NCBI RefSeq assembly: GCF_003627755.1
Contig: NZ_CP032695.1
Location: 558,001-622,000, forward strand
Direction of reading: 5' to 3'
Source of the DNA: Rhizobium jaguaris
GTDB taxonomy: Bacteria > Pseudomonadota > Alphaproteobacteria > Rhizobiales > Rhizobiaceae
Length of the DNA: 64,000 nucleotides
Below are positions 1 through 9,110 of this stretch, piece by piece. The notes beneath the pieces were generated by a model. The model had not been told where the DNA came from and searched no databases. It was given only the letters and a program-made list of their open reading frames with translations. The first letter of the stretch is position 1; every line of letters starts with the position of its first letter. Made by a program: the position numbers and the translations under genes.

Positions 1-717
1 TGCCGAACCCTGTCCGACGTCTTTCACATCGACGTGACCGATCGGACGCCCAGCCCGATCTACCGCGAGACAATCGCGAAGCCATCCGAGGTTCATTACC
101 GCCATCGCAAACAAACCGGCGGTGCCGGGCAATTCGCAGATGTGAAGCTGAGCATTCGCCCCAACGAGCGTGGCCGGGGCTTCACCTTCAGCGAAACCGT
201 CAAGGGTGGCGTCGTTCCGCGCAACTACATCCCTGCCGTCGAGGCAGGCGCGCGCGAAGCGATGGAGAAGGGGCCGCTCGGCTTCGGGGTCATCGATGTC
301 GGCGTAACGCTGTTCGATGGTCAGCACCATGCCGTCGACAGTTCGGAACACGCCTTTCGAACCGCGTCGAAGATGGGAGTGCGACAGGCGCTTTCCGAAG
401 GATCGGCCGTTTTAATGCAGCCGATCTTCCGCAGCGAAATTCACATTCCGTCGGTCTATTCCGGCAATCTCGTCCAGATCGTCTCCGCCCTCAAGGGCCA
501 AGTTCTCGGCTTCGACCGGGATGAAACCGCCAAGGGGTGGGACATCTTCCGGGCACTCGTTCCGGGTAGCGCGCTCGACGATCTGGCGCGGACCCTGCGC
601 TCGGCAACGCAAGGTATTGGTTATTTTTCCAAAGCCTTCGATCATTTCGAGGAACTATATGGCAAGGAAGCGGATGCCATCGTAAGGGCACACGAGACAC
701 AACGCGTCGAACACTGA
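1..717 (+). CDS. Elongation factor G-like GTPase, C-terminal part (5' end outside window)
   Basis: The reading frame is open from the first base, so this is the 3' end of a longer gene; a GTG at 34 is an internal codon. The visible part is domains IV and V of an EF-G-like translational GTPase. It has the family signature around HRKQTGGAGQFADV, the PRNYIPAVEAGAREAM segment of domain IV, and a C-terminal domain V (PIFRSEIHIP onward). The GTP-binding domain is not in view. Divergence from standard EF-G and the accessory neighbourhood suggest a paralogue rather than the housekeeping fusA, but that is inference. EF-G proteins act on the ribosome in translocation or recycling. Confidence 0.85.
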   Translation, partial: CRTLSDVFHIDVTDRTPSPIYRETIAKPSEVHYRHRKQTGGAGQFADVKLSIRPNERGRGFTFSETVKGGVVPRNYIPAVEAGAREAMEKGPLGFGVIDVGVTLFDGQHHAVDSSEHAFRTASKMGVRQALSEGSAVLMQPIFRSEIHIPSVYSGNLVQIVSALKGQVLGFDRDETAKGWDIFRALVPGSALDDLARTLRSATQGIGYFSKAFDHFEELYGKEADAIVRAHETQRVEH

Positions 718-788
718 GACATTTACCGCGGGACGCGTGCGACCGTTTCAGCTGGGCTCGTCGGGTTTTATCCCGGGCTGCGGTGACG

Positions 789-995
789 TCAGCTCAGGGG
801 AAGCCCACGCTGTAGTGCGACGTGCTCAAGAACCTGCTTGACGTGGAGTGCGTCTGTTGGTGGCTGGCTGATTGCACCGGTTGCCGCTGCTTTCAGTGTC
901 TTGTTGAGGTGATCAATCGCGATGATCAGCTCATCGTCACCAATAGCAGGATTTTCCACGATCGAATCCACGAGACGCGCAATCTGCCAAAACAT
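789..995 (-). CDS. Small hypothetical protein, 68 aa
   Basis: A short protein with no family I recognise. It begins MFWQIARLVDS and is rich in Ala, Leu and His, mostly predicted helical, with no signal peptide or membrane segment. The start is supported by a purine-rich AAGGGGAA ribosome-binding site a few bases before the ATG. A plus-strand frame overlaps the same bases but lacks a comparable start. It is convergent with the EF-G-like gene. Whether it is expressed cannot be judged from sequence alone. Confidence 0.45.
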   Translation of the reverse strand: MFWQIARLVDSIVENPAIGDDELIIAIDHLNKTLKAAATGAISQPPTDALHVKQVLEHVALQRGLPLS

Positions 996-1271
996 GTTTC
1001 ATTCCCCTTCAGTCATTGAAGCAAGCGAAGGGTACACGATTCTCTGGAACGGCGATTTTACACCGGCCCGAATGGTTGCCAGTTGATAAACCGCATTCTG
1101 CCAAAGTTCGGCAACCGGTTGATGCCCTTACGTCACATGTTCTGCTCCAGGACATTCGTGCTGTGGAAAACCGCTTCAAGGCTCTTCACCGATCCACCGA
1201 CAGCTCCGTGCACGGACCGGAAATTGGAGGGCCACGGTCCAGGGCCGCAGTTCGAAGCGCGGGCTCCGGCC

Positions 1272-2342
1272 TCAATTGCGCAGCAGCGGAAGCAATTGAT
1301 TGCCCTGCCTCTTGATCTCAGAAAGGTACGGTGTGTCGGAGAGCACGAAGTGAGTTATGCCCAGATCCTGGTACTTGCGCAGCGAACGCGCAACGTCGGC
1401 TGCGGAACCGACCAGCCATGTCGTGCCGGCGCCACCGCCGCCAAACTTGCCGGGCGCGGTATAAAGGTTGTCGTCAAGCACATCCCCGCGCCTGTGCAGA
1501 TCGAGCAGCCGCTGCTGGCCCACTGCCACTGCCCGGCGGTGATCGTTCCAGCCGGCGCCCTTGCCCATGGCCATTTCAGCGACCTTCGCCTCGGCGTCGG
1601 CCCAGGCTTGCTCCGTGGTGTCGCGGACCAGCGTGGTGATCCGCAATCCGAATTCCAGTGGAGGAAGGTCGCGCCCCAATTCTCTGCTTAAAACCTTCAG
1701 CCGCTCGATCCGCTCACGAACGCCGTCGAGAGGCTCACCCCAGAACAGCTGGACATCGGCCTCGGTGGCAGACACTCGCTCGGCCGCCTCCGAGGCTCCG
1801 CCGAAATAGAGCTTGGGGTGTCGACGGTCGCCGCGGACCTGGATGCGCGGCTCTATGGTGGATTCGGTGACGTGGAAGTGTTCGCCGGCATAAGTGACGT
1901 TCTCTTCGGTCCACAGTCTGCGAACCAGCCGCATGAATTCCTTGGTGCGGGCATAGCGGTGCGCCTGATCGCCTTCGCTGTCGCCATAGGCGGCCAGCTT
2001 GTCCTGGCCGGATACGATGTTCACGCGCACGCGGCCGCCGGTCAGGTGGTCCAGCGTGGCGGCAGCGGAAGCAAAATTCGCTGGCCGCCAATAGCCCGGG
2101 CGGATCGCGATGAGCGGCTCGAAGCTGGTGGTTCGCGCGGCGAGCGCGGTCGCGACGGTGAAGGTGTCGGGCCGGCCCCAGCCGGTTCCGATGAGCGCGC
2201 CCTTCCAACCGTGCTCCTCCAGCGCTTTCGCGTGGTCGGTCAGCGTCGTGAGGCTGTTGTGGTTTTCGACGGCGGAATCGCCACGGTGACCGGCTTTGAC
2301 GTCGTTGGGAATATACCAAAGAAATTCGGAATTGCTGCTCAT
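1272..2342 (-). CDS. LLM-class flavin-dependent monooxygenase, SsuD-like
   Basis: A 356-residue luciferase-like (TIM-barrel) monooxygenase of the alkanesulfonate monooxygenase family. These enzymes use FMNH2 from a partner reductase and O2 to desulfonate or otherwise oxidise small organic substrates in the cytoplasm. Family marks seen are the N-terminal FLWYIPND strand, RPGYWRPANFASAAATLDHLTGGR (positions about 100-125), and the VNIVSGQDK and YFGGASEAAERV segments. Length is close to SsuD (about 380). No flavin reductase or sulfonate transporter lies beside it, so the substrate is open. It is divergent from the SDR gene at 2729. Confidence 0.85.
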   Translation of the reverse strand: MSSNSEFLWYIPNDVKAGHRGDSAVENHNSLTTLTDHAKALEEHGWKGALIGTGWGRPDTFTVATALAARTTSFEPLIAIRPGYWRPANFASAAATLDHLTGGRVRVNIVSGQDKLAAYGDSEGDQAHRYARTKEFMRLVRRLWTEENVTYAGEHFHVTESTIEPRIQVRGDRRHPKLYFGGASEAAERVSATEADVQLFWGEPLDGVRERIERLKVLSRELGRDLPPLEFGLRITTLVRDTTEQAWADAEAKVAEMAMGKGAGWNDHRRAVAVGQQRLLDLHRRGDVLDDNLYTAPGKFGGGGAGTTWLVGSAADVARSLRKYQDLGITHFVLSDTPYLSEIKRQGNQLLPLLRN

Positions 2343-2728
2343 GCTGTGCGCCTGCGGCTATGTGTGGCTGGGATAACGGAATCGATGGGAAGATGTCTTG
2401 GCTGAGTAATGTTGGTGATAAGCGACCGCAGATCGGCTGCCGTTCCATATTCCCATTGTAATAGGTTCGAGATGTAATCTACTAAGATTGTGGATTATAA
2501 GATCGCTTCCGATCGTAGGGAAATTGCAGCCATGCACAATATCGACCGTGGGAATGGAATATTATTCCAAATTCCAGCGTGTTTCGATGATGTGGCCGCC
2601 AGCCGTGCCGAAAGCCACGTAAGCCGGCAGAGACCATCACACACGCTTTCAGGCACTGCGGCGTATTTTGTCTGACTCTTTTGCCAGGCCTCATTCGTCT
2701 TTGTTTCAGGACAGCAAAGGAGAACGTC
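2343..2728. promoter_or_regulatory. Divergent promoter region with inverted repeat
   Basis: A 386-base region between the divergent flavin monooxygenase and SDR/sigma-factor genes that must hold both promoters. It is more AT-rich than the flanking genes around 2455-2575. It contains a perfect inverted repeat TGGAATA-T-TATTCCA at 2555-2569, a plausible operator. No convincing coding sequence was seen; short frames here lack ribosome-binding sites. Confidence 0.4.
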
Positions 2729-3475
2729 ATGAGCCTGAAGAACAAGCGCGTCGTGGTGACCGGGGGGACCCGAGGCCTCGGACTGGGACTGGTGGAAGCT
2801 CTCGTTGATGAGGGGGCCAAAGTCTGGGTGGTGGCCCGTGACGCTGCCGATCTTGAAAAGGTGCGGACACGGCTGGGGGTGGAGACGGCCTCGGCCGATA
2901 TCATCGACGCAGCGGCCGCAAACAGTATTCTCTCGGATGTGCGTCCGGCGGTCCTGGTTCTCAACGCCGGGGCGGTGCCGCGCATGGCGCCGATCGATCG
3001 TACCAGTTGGGAAGACTTCACGGTGACCTGGGACACGGACGTCAAGGGTGGCCTTTACTGGATGCAGGCTGCGTTGAATCTTCCGCTTGCTCCCGGCAGC
3101 CGGGTTCTGGTGAGCTCGAGCGGCGCGGCGCAACAGGGATCGCCCATGTCCGGTGGTTACGGAGGTGCCAAGCGGATGCTGTGGCTGATGGCCAAATACG
3201 CCAATGGCTTCTCCGAACAGAAAGGCCTTGACATTCGCTTCCAGGCGATAGTGCCTAAGCAGATGGTCGCCGGTACTGGTGTCGGCGGCGCGGGTTCCAG
3301 CGCTTACGCCCAGGCAATGGGAATAGAGCAGGATGCATTCCTCGCTCGGTACCCCACTATGCCGCCGCGCCAATTCGGCAATCACGTCGTTCGGGTTCTC
3401 ACCGACGCGACATATGATTCAGCGCTTGCAATTGGCATCAGGGGTGACACGGGCGTCACCGTTTTGGAAGAATAG
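2729..3475 (+). CDS. Short-chain dehydrogenase/reductase
   Basis: A 248-residue classical SDR oxidoreductase. It has the Rossmann glycine motif TGGTRGLGLGL near residue 12, the NAGA motif near 80, a catalytic Ser segment VSSSGAAQ and a YGGAK that fits the YxxxK active site. It is cytoplasmic and NAD(P)H-dependent; substrate unknown. The ATG at 2729 was chosen over an upstream in-frame start because AAAGGAGAACGTC precedes it at proper spacing. The next gene, a sigma factor, begins 5 bases after the stop, so the two are very likely one transcript. That pairing is typical of sigma factors that control an adjacent oxidoreductase. Confidence 0.88.
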   Translation: MSLKNKRVVVTGGTRGLGLGLVEALVDEGAKVWVVARDAADLEKVRTRLGVETASADIIDAAAANSILSDVRPAVLVLNAGAVPRMAPIDRTSWEDFTVTWDTDVKGGLYWMQAALNLPLAPGSRVLVSSSGAAQQGSPMSGGYGGAKRMLWLMAKYANGFSEQKGLDIRFQAIVPKQMVAGTGVGGAGSSAYAQAMGIEQDAFLARYPTMPPRQFGNHVVRVLTDATYDSALAIGIRGDTGVTVLEE

Positions 3476-3480
3476 GCGGC

Positions 3481-4377
3481 ATGAACCGAAAACAAACCGC
3501 AGGCGTCGATGAGGAAAGTTTCCTTGCCATGGTCAGCGAGATCCGGCCAGAGCTTCATCGCTATTGCGCGCGCCTGACCGGTTCGGTGATCGATGGCGAG
3601 GACGTGGTGCAGGAGGCAATCGTAAAGGCCTATCAGACCCTTGAGACCCTGAAGGCAAAGGATGCTTGGCGCGCTTGGTTGTTTCGTATCGCCCATAACC
3701 GCGCTCTCGACCTTCTGCGCAGTCGCGCATTAAGAGCAGCCGAACCGTTGGAGGCGGCATCGGAGATGCCTGATGACGATGCTCCCGATCCCTTGGAGAG
3801 GCTGATGCGTCAGGAAGCGATCACAACGGCCGTATCGCGGTTCGTCGAACTTCCGACGATCCAGCGGAGCGTCGTCGTCTTGAAGGACGTGCTCGACCAA
3901 TCGCTCGACGACATCGCAGGCCTCCTTGAGATTAGCGTTGATGCGGTGAAGGGCCACCTTGCTCGAGGTCGGGCGCGACTGAGGGAGATCAATGCGCGAG
4001 CGCCGAAACGTTCGGCCATCCGAACGCACTCAGCCGAAAACCTGCGTTATGTCGAGCTTTTCAACCGGCGTGACTGGGAGAGCCTCAGAGCGCTCCTTGC
4101 GAACGACGTCAAACTGCATCAGGCCACGCATGCGGTCCGGTCGGGAGCAGATGTCGGCATGTTCTTCACGATCTACGCACGGAAAGCACCAGCAATTCAT
4201 CTCGCCGCCGCATGGCTCGAGGGGCAGGAGGTGATCGCCGTGTTCGAAAATGGTCCGGCGCCAAGGCCGAACCACTTCATGCGGATAGAATGGCGGGAAG
4301 GGCAGATCGCCTTTATCCGTGATTATCGTTACGTCCCTTATATTGTGGAAAGTGCCGAGCTGATTCTCGATAGTTGA
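3481..4377 (+). CDS. ECF-type sigma-70 factor with SnoaL-like C-terminal domain
   Basis: A 298-residue extracytoplasmic-function sigma factor. Region 2 (HRYCARLTGSVIDGEDVVQEA to LFRIAHNRALDLLR) and region 4 (LDQSLDDIAGLLEISVDAVKGHLARGRARLRE) are clear and together fill residues 1-175. The extra 110 residues (from about LRYVELFNRRDWES) look like an NTF2/SnoaL-like domain. No anti-sigma gene is adjacent, and an SDR gene sits 5 bases upstream. The layout resembles the ECF41 type, where the C-terminal extension itself controls activity, but I do not see the ECF41 DGGGR motif, so the exact group is open. Its 3' end abuts the convergent channel gene without a gap. Confidence 0.85.
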   Translation: MNRKQTAGVDEESFLAMVSEIRPELHRYCARLTGSVIDGEDVVQEAIVKAYQTLETLKAKDAWRAWLFRIAHNRALDLLRSRALRAAEPLEAASEMPDDDAPDPLERLMRQEAITTAVSRFVELPTIQRSVVVLKDVLDQSLDDIAGLLEISVDAVKGHLARGRARLREINARAPKRSAIRTHSAENLRYVELFNRRDWESLRALLANDVKLHQATHAVRSGADVGMFFTIYARKAPAIHLAAAWLEGQEVIAVFENGPAPRPNHFMRIEWREGQIAFIRDYRYVPYIVESAELILDS

Positions 4378-4728
4378 TCATTCCGCGTCGTGCCGGTCTG
4401 TCGCACTCAGAGCCCTCACTGCGACAGCCGCAACCAGGCCAGTCAGCACGATGCCCGCAAAACCGATCACCAGTGCGAGCACTCGCGCCGAGACGTGTTT
4501 GGGCGAAAAATCGCCATAGCCGATGGTCAGCCCGGTTACGAAGGTGAAATAGAGGGCCTCGTCGAGCCGCCAGTCCTCTATGCGCCAAATTATAAGCCCG
4601 CATCCAACCATGACCGTGATAACTCCGGACAGGATTGGCCAGACCACCCGAAGCTGCTGGAGAAGCGCGCGGAAGAACAGGCGTCTCATTTGCTTCGAGC
4701 GCGCCCTATTGCCTGATGGTGCTGACAC
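4378..4728 (-). CDS. Two-TM potassium channel pore protein
   Basis: A 116-residue inner-membrane protein with the K+ selectivity filter TIGYGD near residue 69, placed between two hydrophobic helices (about residues 29-48 and 84-107). This is the minimal KcsA-like pore-only architecture (Ion_trans_2 family), with no RCK or cyclic-nucleotide domain. The start is a GTG preceded by GGTGGAAAG; an ATG 39 bases downstream is a less well supported alternative. The stop codon directly abuts the sigma-factor stop on the other strand. It may work with the Ca2+/H+ antiporter just upstream on the same strand in ion homeostasis, but the link is positional only. Confidence 0.85.
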   Translation of the reverse strand: MSAPSGNRARSKQMRRLFFRALLQQLRVVWPILSGVITVMVGCGLIIWRIEDWRLDEALYFTFVTGLTIGYGDFSPKHVSARVLALVIGFAGIVLTGLVAAVAVRALSATDRHDAE

Positions 4729-4841
4729 GACTTTCCACCTTTCTGCGGTTCAGTGTCGGGGGAGCAGTGAAGATGATGCCGGAAACATCGGAGGGCCTTA
4801 TCCGGTGGTCAACAGGCGCCAATGCGTTTCTCCTGTCGACT

Positions 4842-5936
4842 TCACTGCCCCGCCGGCGGCAAGATATACAGTGTCATGGCGAAGATCATGTAGACCATCA
4901 ACACCAATACTCCGACGAACCATGCCGACCGTCCGCTATTAGTGACGAACATCGCGGTCATGGTTGCGAAGAGTACCATTACGACGGCACCCGGCCAGAA
5001 CTGCAGGTCCATCGGTGAGGGGCCGATCAGATAACTGACCAGCACCAGAACAGGCGCAACGAACAACGCGATCTGGGAAGCGCTCCCCAACGCGATACCC
5101 ACGCTGAGATCGAGGCGGTTCTTGCGCGCACCTGAAAACGCCGAAGCCATTTCGGCGGCGCCGCCAACCAGTGCGACGACAATGAAACCGACAAATGCAG
5201 CGGTCATTCCGAAAGCTTCGGCTGCCTTTTGCACGGATTCGACGAAGATCTCGCTCACCAGCGCCACGAGTACGGTGACACCGGCAAGCGTGGCGAGGGC
5301 CAAGCCGATCGGCCACGGTGCTTCCTCTGCTTCCTCATGCTCCGCTCCGGAGAAGACCTCACGGTGTGTCTTGAGCGAGAACAGTAGCCCCAGTCCGTAT
5401 CCGACGATGAGCAGAACGGCCAGGCCAAGGCTTAGCTTTTGGGTGGCTGCCGCAGCCGATGTCGACTCCATCCCGGCAATCGCCGAAGGCATCAGCAGGG
5501 CAATCGTAGCCAGAAAAAGCAGGCCCGCTTGAAGCCGCGCGCTGGCTCGATTGAACTCCTGCAAGTGGTATTTGAGCCCGCCAAGCAGAAACGAGGCGCC
5601 CAGCATGAACAGCGTGTTGGTAACGATCGCGCCGGCGATGGATGCCTTCACCAACGTGTATTGCCCGGCACCCAGGGCAGCCAGCGCGATGACCAACTCG
5701 GTAAGATTTCCGAGCGTGGCGTTGAGCAGCCCGCCGGCGGCGTCACCCGTCTTGGCAGCAACGGATTCGGTAGCGTGACTTAGCAACCCGGCCAGTGGTA
5801 CGATGGCAAGCACCGACAGCACAAAGAGCGCAGTGTGGGCTTCGGGGACGAGTGCCGCAGCAACGAAAACCACCGGCACGGCGACCAACAACCAGAGCAT
5901 GGGGTTGTGGCGAATCTCTTTCAAAAGGAGGCTCAA
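4842..5936 (-). CDS. cax: Calcium/proton antiporter, CaCA (Cax) family
   Basis: A 364-residue polytopic inner-membrane protein with about 11 hydrophobic segments arranged as two homologous halves. The two alpha repeats are evident: GNLTELVIALAAL with preceding GLLNATLG in the first half, and GGAAEMASAFSGARKN with GIALGSASQIALFVAPVL in the second. An acidic linker (EHEEAEEAPWP) separates the halves. Members exchange cytoplasmic Ca2+ or other cations for protons. The start is a TTG behind CGGGAGTGAACAG. It is followed 113 bases later by the small K+ channel gene on the same strand. Confidence 0.9.
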   Translation of the reverse strand: MSLLLKEIRHNPMLWLLVAVPVVFVAAALVPEAHTALFVLSVLAIVPLAGLLSHATESVAAKTGDAAGGLLNATLGNLTELVIALAALGAGQYTLVKASIAGAIVTNTLFMLGASFLLGGLKYHLQEFNRASARLQAGLLFLATIALLMPSAIAGMESTSAAAATQKLSLGLAVLLIVGYGLGLLFSLKTHREVFSGAEHEEAEEAPWPIGLALATLAGVTVLVALVSEIFVESVQKAAEAFGMTAAFVGFIVVALVGGAAEMASAFSGARKNRLDLSVGIALGSASQIALFVAPVLVLVSYLIGPSPMDLQFWPGAVVMVLFATMTAMFVTNSGRSAWFVGVLVLMVYMIFAMTLYILPPAGQ

Positions 5937-6294
5937 CTGTTCACTCCCGTTCAGACACTTAATGGATCGGTCTTCACCTTAGCCGAAGCCAATGACCCGC
6001 GCGTTGATTACAGGCAAACGCCGCGAATATTCGTCGTACTGCTCGCGGTGTGGCGAAGGCATCATCATTGACATGTCGAGAGCAATCAGGTCCGCCGATG
6101 GATAGCCGAAACTTACGCGGTTGCCGGATTGGCGCGGTTAATAATACCAGCGTTCGAGGCACGATTGCAAACTGCATCGTGTGCAATCTTGTTCAGCCGT
6201 TCGGCCTAGCCGTCGTGTTCTTCATCCGGCTTCCTTGCAAAGGAGAGATGCGCGGCTAAATTGAATCTACGTTCTCACCACGGGAGATTTCGCC
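5937..6294. other. Intergenic region upstream of antiporter and entericidin genes
   Basis: A 358-base divergent intergenic region between cax and the entericidin gene. It should contain both promoters. I see no convincing gene, repeat or strong hairpin. A three-codon ATG-CGC-GGC-TAA frame with a strong AAAGGAG site lies at about 6243-6260, but it is too short to interpret. Confidence 0.4.
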
Positions 6295-6447
6295 ATGATC
6301 AGGCTCTCGCTTGCTACCGCAATGCTGGTGCTGTTGACGTTGTCTTCCTGTGCAAACACGGTAAAGGGAATGGCGACGGACGCAAAGCAAACCGGCCAAG
6401 CGATGGAGTCGAGTACACATAGGGTCCTGAAGGCTGCGTCGAATTGA
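6295..6447 (+). CDS. Entericidin A/B family lipoprotein
   Basis: A 50-residue lipoprotein starting MIRLSLATAMLVLLTLSSCANTV. The lipobox LSSC places the lipidated Cys at residue 19. The mature part (VKGMATDAKQTGQAM) matches the short amphipathic helix of entericidins, small envelope lipoproteins described in enterobacteria as a toxin-like/antidote pair and widespread in rhizobia as single genes. A GGGAGA site precedes the ATG. No partner entericidin gene is adjacent. The family call is from signal peptide, length and the GMG/GMATDAK-type motif. Confidence 0.8.
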   Translation: MIRLSLATAMLVLLTLSSCANTVKGMATDAKQTGQAMESSTHRVLKAASN

Positions 6448-6523
6448 TCTGGTTCGCCACGGCCGGAAATAGTGACCACGCCCATCGAGGCGGGTAAGTG
6501 GGCGGTAGGGACTTACATTGCAG

Positions 6524-6922
6524 TCAGGCCGCCGTCTTTGCGCGGGCCTGGTTCGACCGCGGACGGACGATGCAATCGGCCAATCCGCCCAACTCGTTCT
6601 GTTCTTCCGCGTGACGCTGACCCCATCGGCAGAGCGCCAGAAGCACCGGCTCCAGAGCGAGCCCCAGGTCCGTTGCCGTATATTCCACACGGGCAGGAAC
6701 CTCAGCGAAGACCTTTCGCCGGACAAGCCCGTGCTCTTCCATTTCCCGCAACTGCTGGATCAGAACCTTCTGCGTGATGTCGGGCATCATGCGCTTCAGC
6801 TCCGAAAGGCGTTTCGGACCGTCGAAGACATAATAGAGAATGACCGGTTTCCATCGGCCGGCGATGACTTTCAGTGCGCGTTCGACCGGCAATTTCGGCA
6901 GTCTCTTCGTCGGATCCGCCAT
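6524..6922 (-). CDS. HxlR-family winged-helix transcriptional regulator
   Basis: A 132-residue MarR-fold regulator of the HxlR type. The DNA-binding core is PVERALKVIAGRWKPVILYYV with GPKRLSELKRMMPDITQKVLIQQLREMEEHGLV. The ATG at 6922 is chosen because CACCAGGAGGTGACC precedes it; the frame extends upstream but without a site. It is divergent from the quinone oxidoreductase gene at 7020 with 97 bases between, the usual layout in which the regulator controls the oxidoreductase in response to electrophiles or quinones. No conserved redox Cys near the N-terminus was seen (a Cys lies near the C-terminal LCRWGQ and DCIV). Confidence 0.9.
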   Translation of the reverse strand: MADPTKRLPKLPVERALKVIAGRWKPVILYYVFDGPKRLSELKRMMPDITQKVLIQQLREMEEHGLVRRKVFAEVPARVEYTATDLGLALEPVLLALCRWGQRHAEEQNELGGLADCIVRPRSNQARAKTAA

Positions 6923-7019
6923 GGTCACCTCCTGGTGGGTATGGAACGAAAGAGTGTGTATTTTGGCGTGAAGTCCAAAGCTAAACCGTGCCTCACAGCA
7001 TTTCAACGTGAGGTCTGCC

Positions 7020-7997
7020 ATGAGAGCCGTTCAATTCAGCCGCTTCGGTCCGCCGGATGTTCTGCAAGTCGTCAAGTTACCCTTGCCGGAGTTGGCGCCG
7101 GGCGAGGTGCTGGTGCGTGTCCAGGCCACCGGCGTCAACTATTTCGAAGTGCTGATGCGGGCCGACCGCTACGCCGTCACGCCGGAACTGCCGATGATCC
7201 CGGGCGTCGAAGTGGCCGGCGTCGTCGAGTGGGTCGGGGGCGGGGCCGATCCGGCGCTGCTTGGCGCTCGCGTCGGTGTTCCGCTATTTCTTCTTGGCCG
7301 CGCCGGAGGCTATGCGGAGTTCGTCGCGGTCGACGCGGCTTCCTTGATCCGCCTGCCAGATCGCATCAGCTTTGACGATGCCGTCGCATTGATGGTTCAG
7401 GGCTTGACTGCGCTGCACATGACGCGGCGCTTTCCTGCGAAAGACAAGAGGGTTCTCGTGACTGCAGCCGCGGGAGGTGTCGGTTCACTGCTTGTGCAGT
7501 TGGCGAAGCGTGAAGGCGCCAGGCAGGTGATTGCCGCGGCGAGCACGAAGAAGAAGCGTGAATTCGCCCTTTCGCTAGGCGCCGATCTGGCGATCGACTA
7601 CGGTGAAACGGATTGGCCCAACGCCGTCAGAGCGCAAACCGATGGCTTCGGTGTCGATCTCCTGTACGATACCGTCGGCGGCGCGGTAACGAAGGCGGCA
7701 CTGGGAGCGCTCGCCCCGGCTGGCGAATTGGTCTTCGCCGCACTTGGTCGTTTCGATCTCGGCAAGAACGAGATGGATCAATTGTTCCTGCAAAACCAGT
7801 CGCTGACAGGGTTTGCGCTATTGCCCCTGCTTTCTGCGGAAAACGTCGGCACCGACCTTGCAAAACTTTTTGAGCTTGCTGCCAGTGCTCAAATCAGCGT
7901 TCCGCTAGGCGGGAAATTCCCGCTTCACGAGGCTTGGCGCGCGCACGAGGCGTTCGAAGATCGCGCCGCTGGCGGAAAGATCGTGTTGGTGCCCTGA
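7020..7997 (+). CDS. Zinc-binding-dehydrogenase-like NADPH:quinone oxidoreductase
   Basis: A 325-residue medium-chain dehydrogenase/reductase of the quinone oxidoreductase type. It has an N-terminal GroES-like domain (ATGVNYFEVLMR, PGVEVAGVVEWVGGG) and a nucleotide-binding domain with TAAAGGVGSLLVQLAK, the AxxGxxG-like motif for NADPH. Structural-zinc cysteines are absent, as is usual for this branch. The ATG at 7020 is preferred over a GTG 12 bases upstream because TGAGGT lies just before it. It is divergent from the HxlR regulator, which likely represses it. The probable role is one- or two-electron reduction of quinones or enals in the cytoplasm. Confidence 0.88.
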   Translation: MRAVQFSRFGPPDVLQVVKLPLPELAPGEVLVRVQATGVNYFEVLMRADRYAVTPELPMIPGVEVAGVVEWVGGGADPALLGARVGVPLFLLGRAGGYAEFVAVDAASLIRLPDRISFDDAVALMVQGLTALHMTRRFPAKDKRVLVTAAAGGVGSLLVQLAKREGARQVIAAASTKKKREFALSLGADLAIDYGETDWPNAVRAQTDGFGVDLLYDTVGGAVTKAALGALAPAGELVFAALGRFDLGKNEMDQLFLQNQSLTGFALLPLLSAENVGTDLAKLFELAASAQISVPLGGKFPLHEAWRAHEAFEDRAAGGKIVLVP

Positions 7998-8040
7998 GGA
8001 ACCGATTGCCGCATCAGGACTGCTCGGATTCTCAGCAATG

Positions 8041-8844
8041 CTATTGGCCGTTGCGATACCAGCGCAGCGACAAGCAGGAGAGACCTGCATCGATCCTGCC
8101 GATTTCCGCGGTCTTCATCGGGACGATTCCGTAACCCAGCTTGTCGAGCATCTCGAGCGTACGCGGGTAATCGGAAGGGACCATGAGGACGTCATTGACA
8201 CGCAGTGCATTCGCAGCCGGCTCTTCGCCTTCCGGAATAATGATCTGTTTGAAGTCCTTGAAGACGCCGGAGCGTGCAAGGCGGGCGGTCGAGAGCACGG
8301 TTTCGTCATCCAGCAACGAGCAGTCGGTCTTGAAATGAAGGACGCCTTCCGGCGTCGCAACCAGCTCGGCTTTGCGGCCGAGCTTGTCGATGCAGCCGGC
8401 GAGAGCCTCGGCGCCTGCCTTGTCGGTTCGTGCCGAAAGACCGATCATAACGCTCTTCGGTGTGTTCAGAACATCGCCACCGTCCACATACCCATGACCT
8501 GGGAGATCGAGGACCTTGTCGAACATGTCGCGCAAGGTGGGTGCGATTGCGGCTGCTTCGCCAGCGCGGCTTGCTGCACCCGGACGAAGCAGGATCGCAC
8601 TTTCGGTAAATACGAGCGCGGGATCCTCGACGAAGATGGAGTCCGGGAAAGCCTCGAGCGCGGGCAGGATGGTCACCTCTACGCCGGCCTCGCGTATCGC
8701 GGTGATGTAACCATCATGCTCCATCTTCACGCCCTCATAGGTCGGACTGGCGTGCTCGCCGGCACGCAGGCCGTCGACGACCGAGCGCGATGGCTCGCGA
8801 ACGATGGCGGAGTTGAAATGATAAACTGATCTGGATGAGGACAT
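8041..8844 (-). CDS. Dimethylarginine dimethylaminohydrolase-like amidinotransferase-fold enzyme
   Basis: A 267-residue pentein-fold enzyme. DDAH converts methylated arginines to citrulline plus an amine. Visible marks are the FVEDPALVF segment (substrate-binding acid), GHGYVDGGDVL, the catalytic His region LHFKTDCSLLD, and the nucleophilic Cys in DAGLSCLSLRW close to the C-terminus. I use the ATG at 8844 with AAAGGG nine bases upstream; a TTG two codons earlier is an alternative. It stands alone, convergent with the quinone oxidoreductase and divergent from the response regulator at 9111. Confidence 0.88.
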   Translation of the reverse strand: MSSSRSVYHFNSAIVREPSRSVVDGLRAGEHASPTYEGVKMEHDGYITAIREAGVEVTILPALEAFPDSIFVEDPALVFTESAILLRPGAASRAGEAAAIAPTLRDMFDKVLDLPGHGYVDGGDVLNTPKSVMIGLSARTDKAGAEALAGCIDKLGRKAELVATPEGVLHFKTDCSLLDDETVLSTARLARSGVFKDFKQIIIPEGEEPAANALRVNDVLMVPSDYPRTLEMLDKLGYGIVPMKTAEIGRIDAGLSCLSLRWYRNGQ

Positions 8845-9110
8845 TTCCAAGTACCCTTTTTGCCGTTCAAGGCTTCTATCGTGATAGTCCTCGGTGGTCG
8901 ACAGCTTTGGTCAGCGATTGAGGTGCGCTCGATATCGGTGCCTCGCATAAAAAGTGCTGAAAGCGGCTGACTTGTTTTGTGCTCAAGATTTCCACTATCG
9001 GGATTTTTGTAAACCAATGTTTCCGGCGGGAGTTTTTGCTGGTTTTGCCTGCGAAAAACCTTCTTTTGGAGAGGAGCGTGTATAAAAGACCGAAGAAATG
9101 GAATGTGCCT

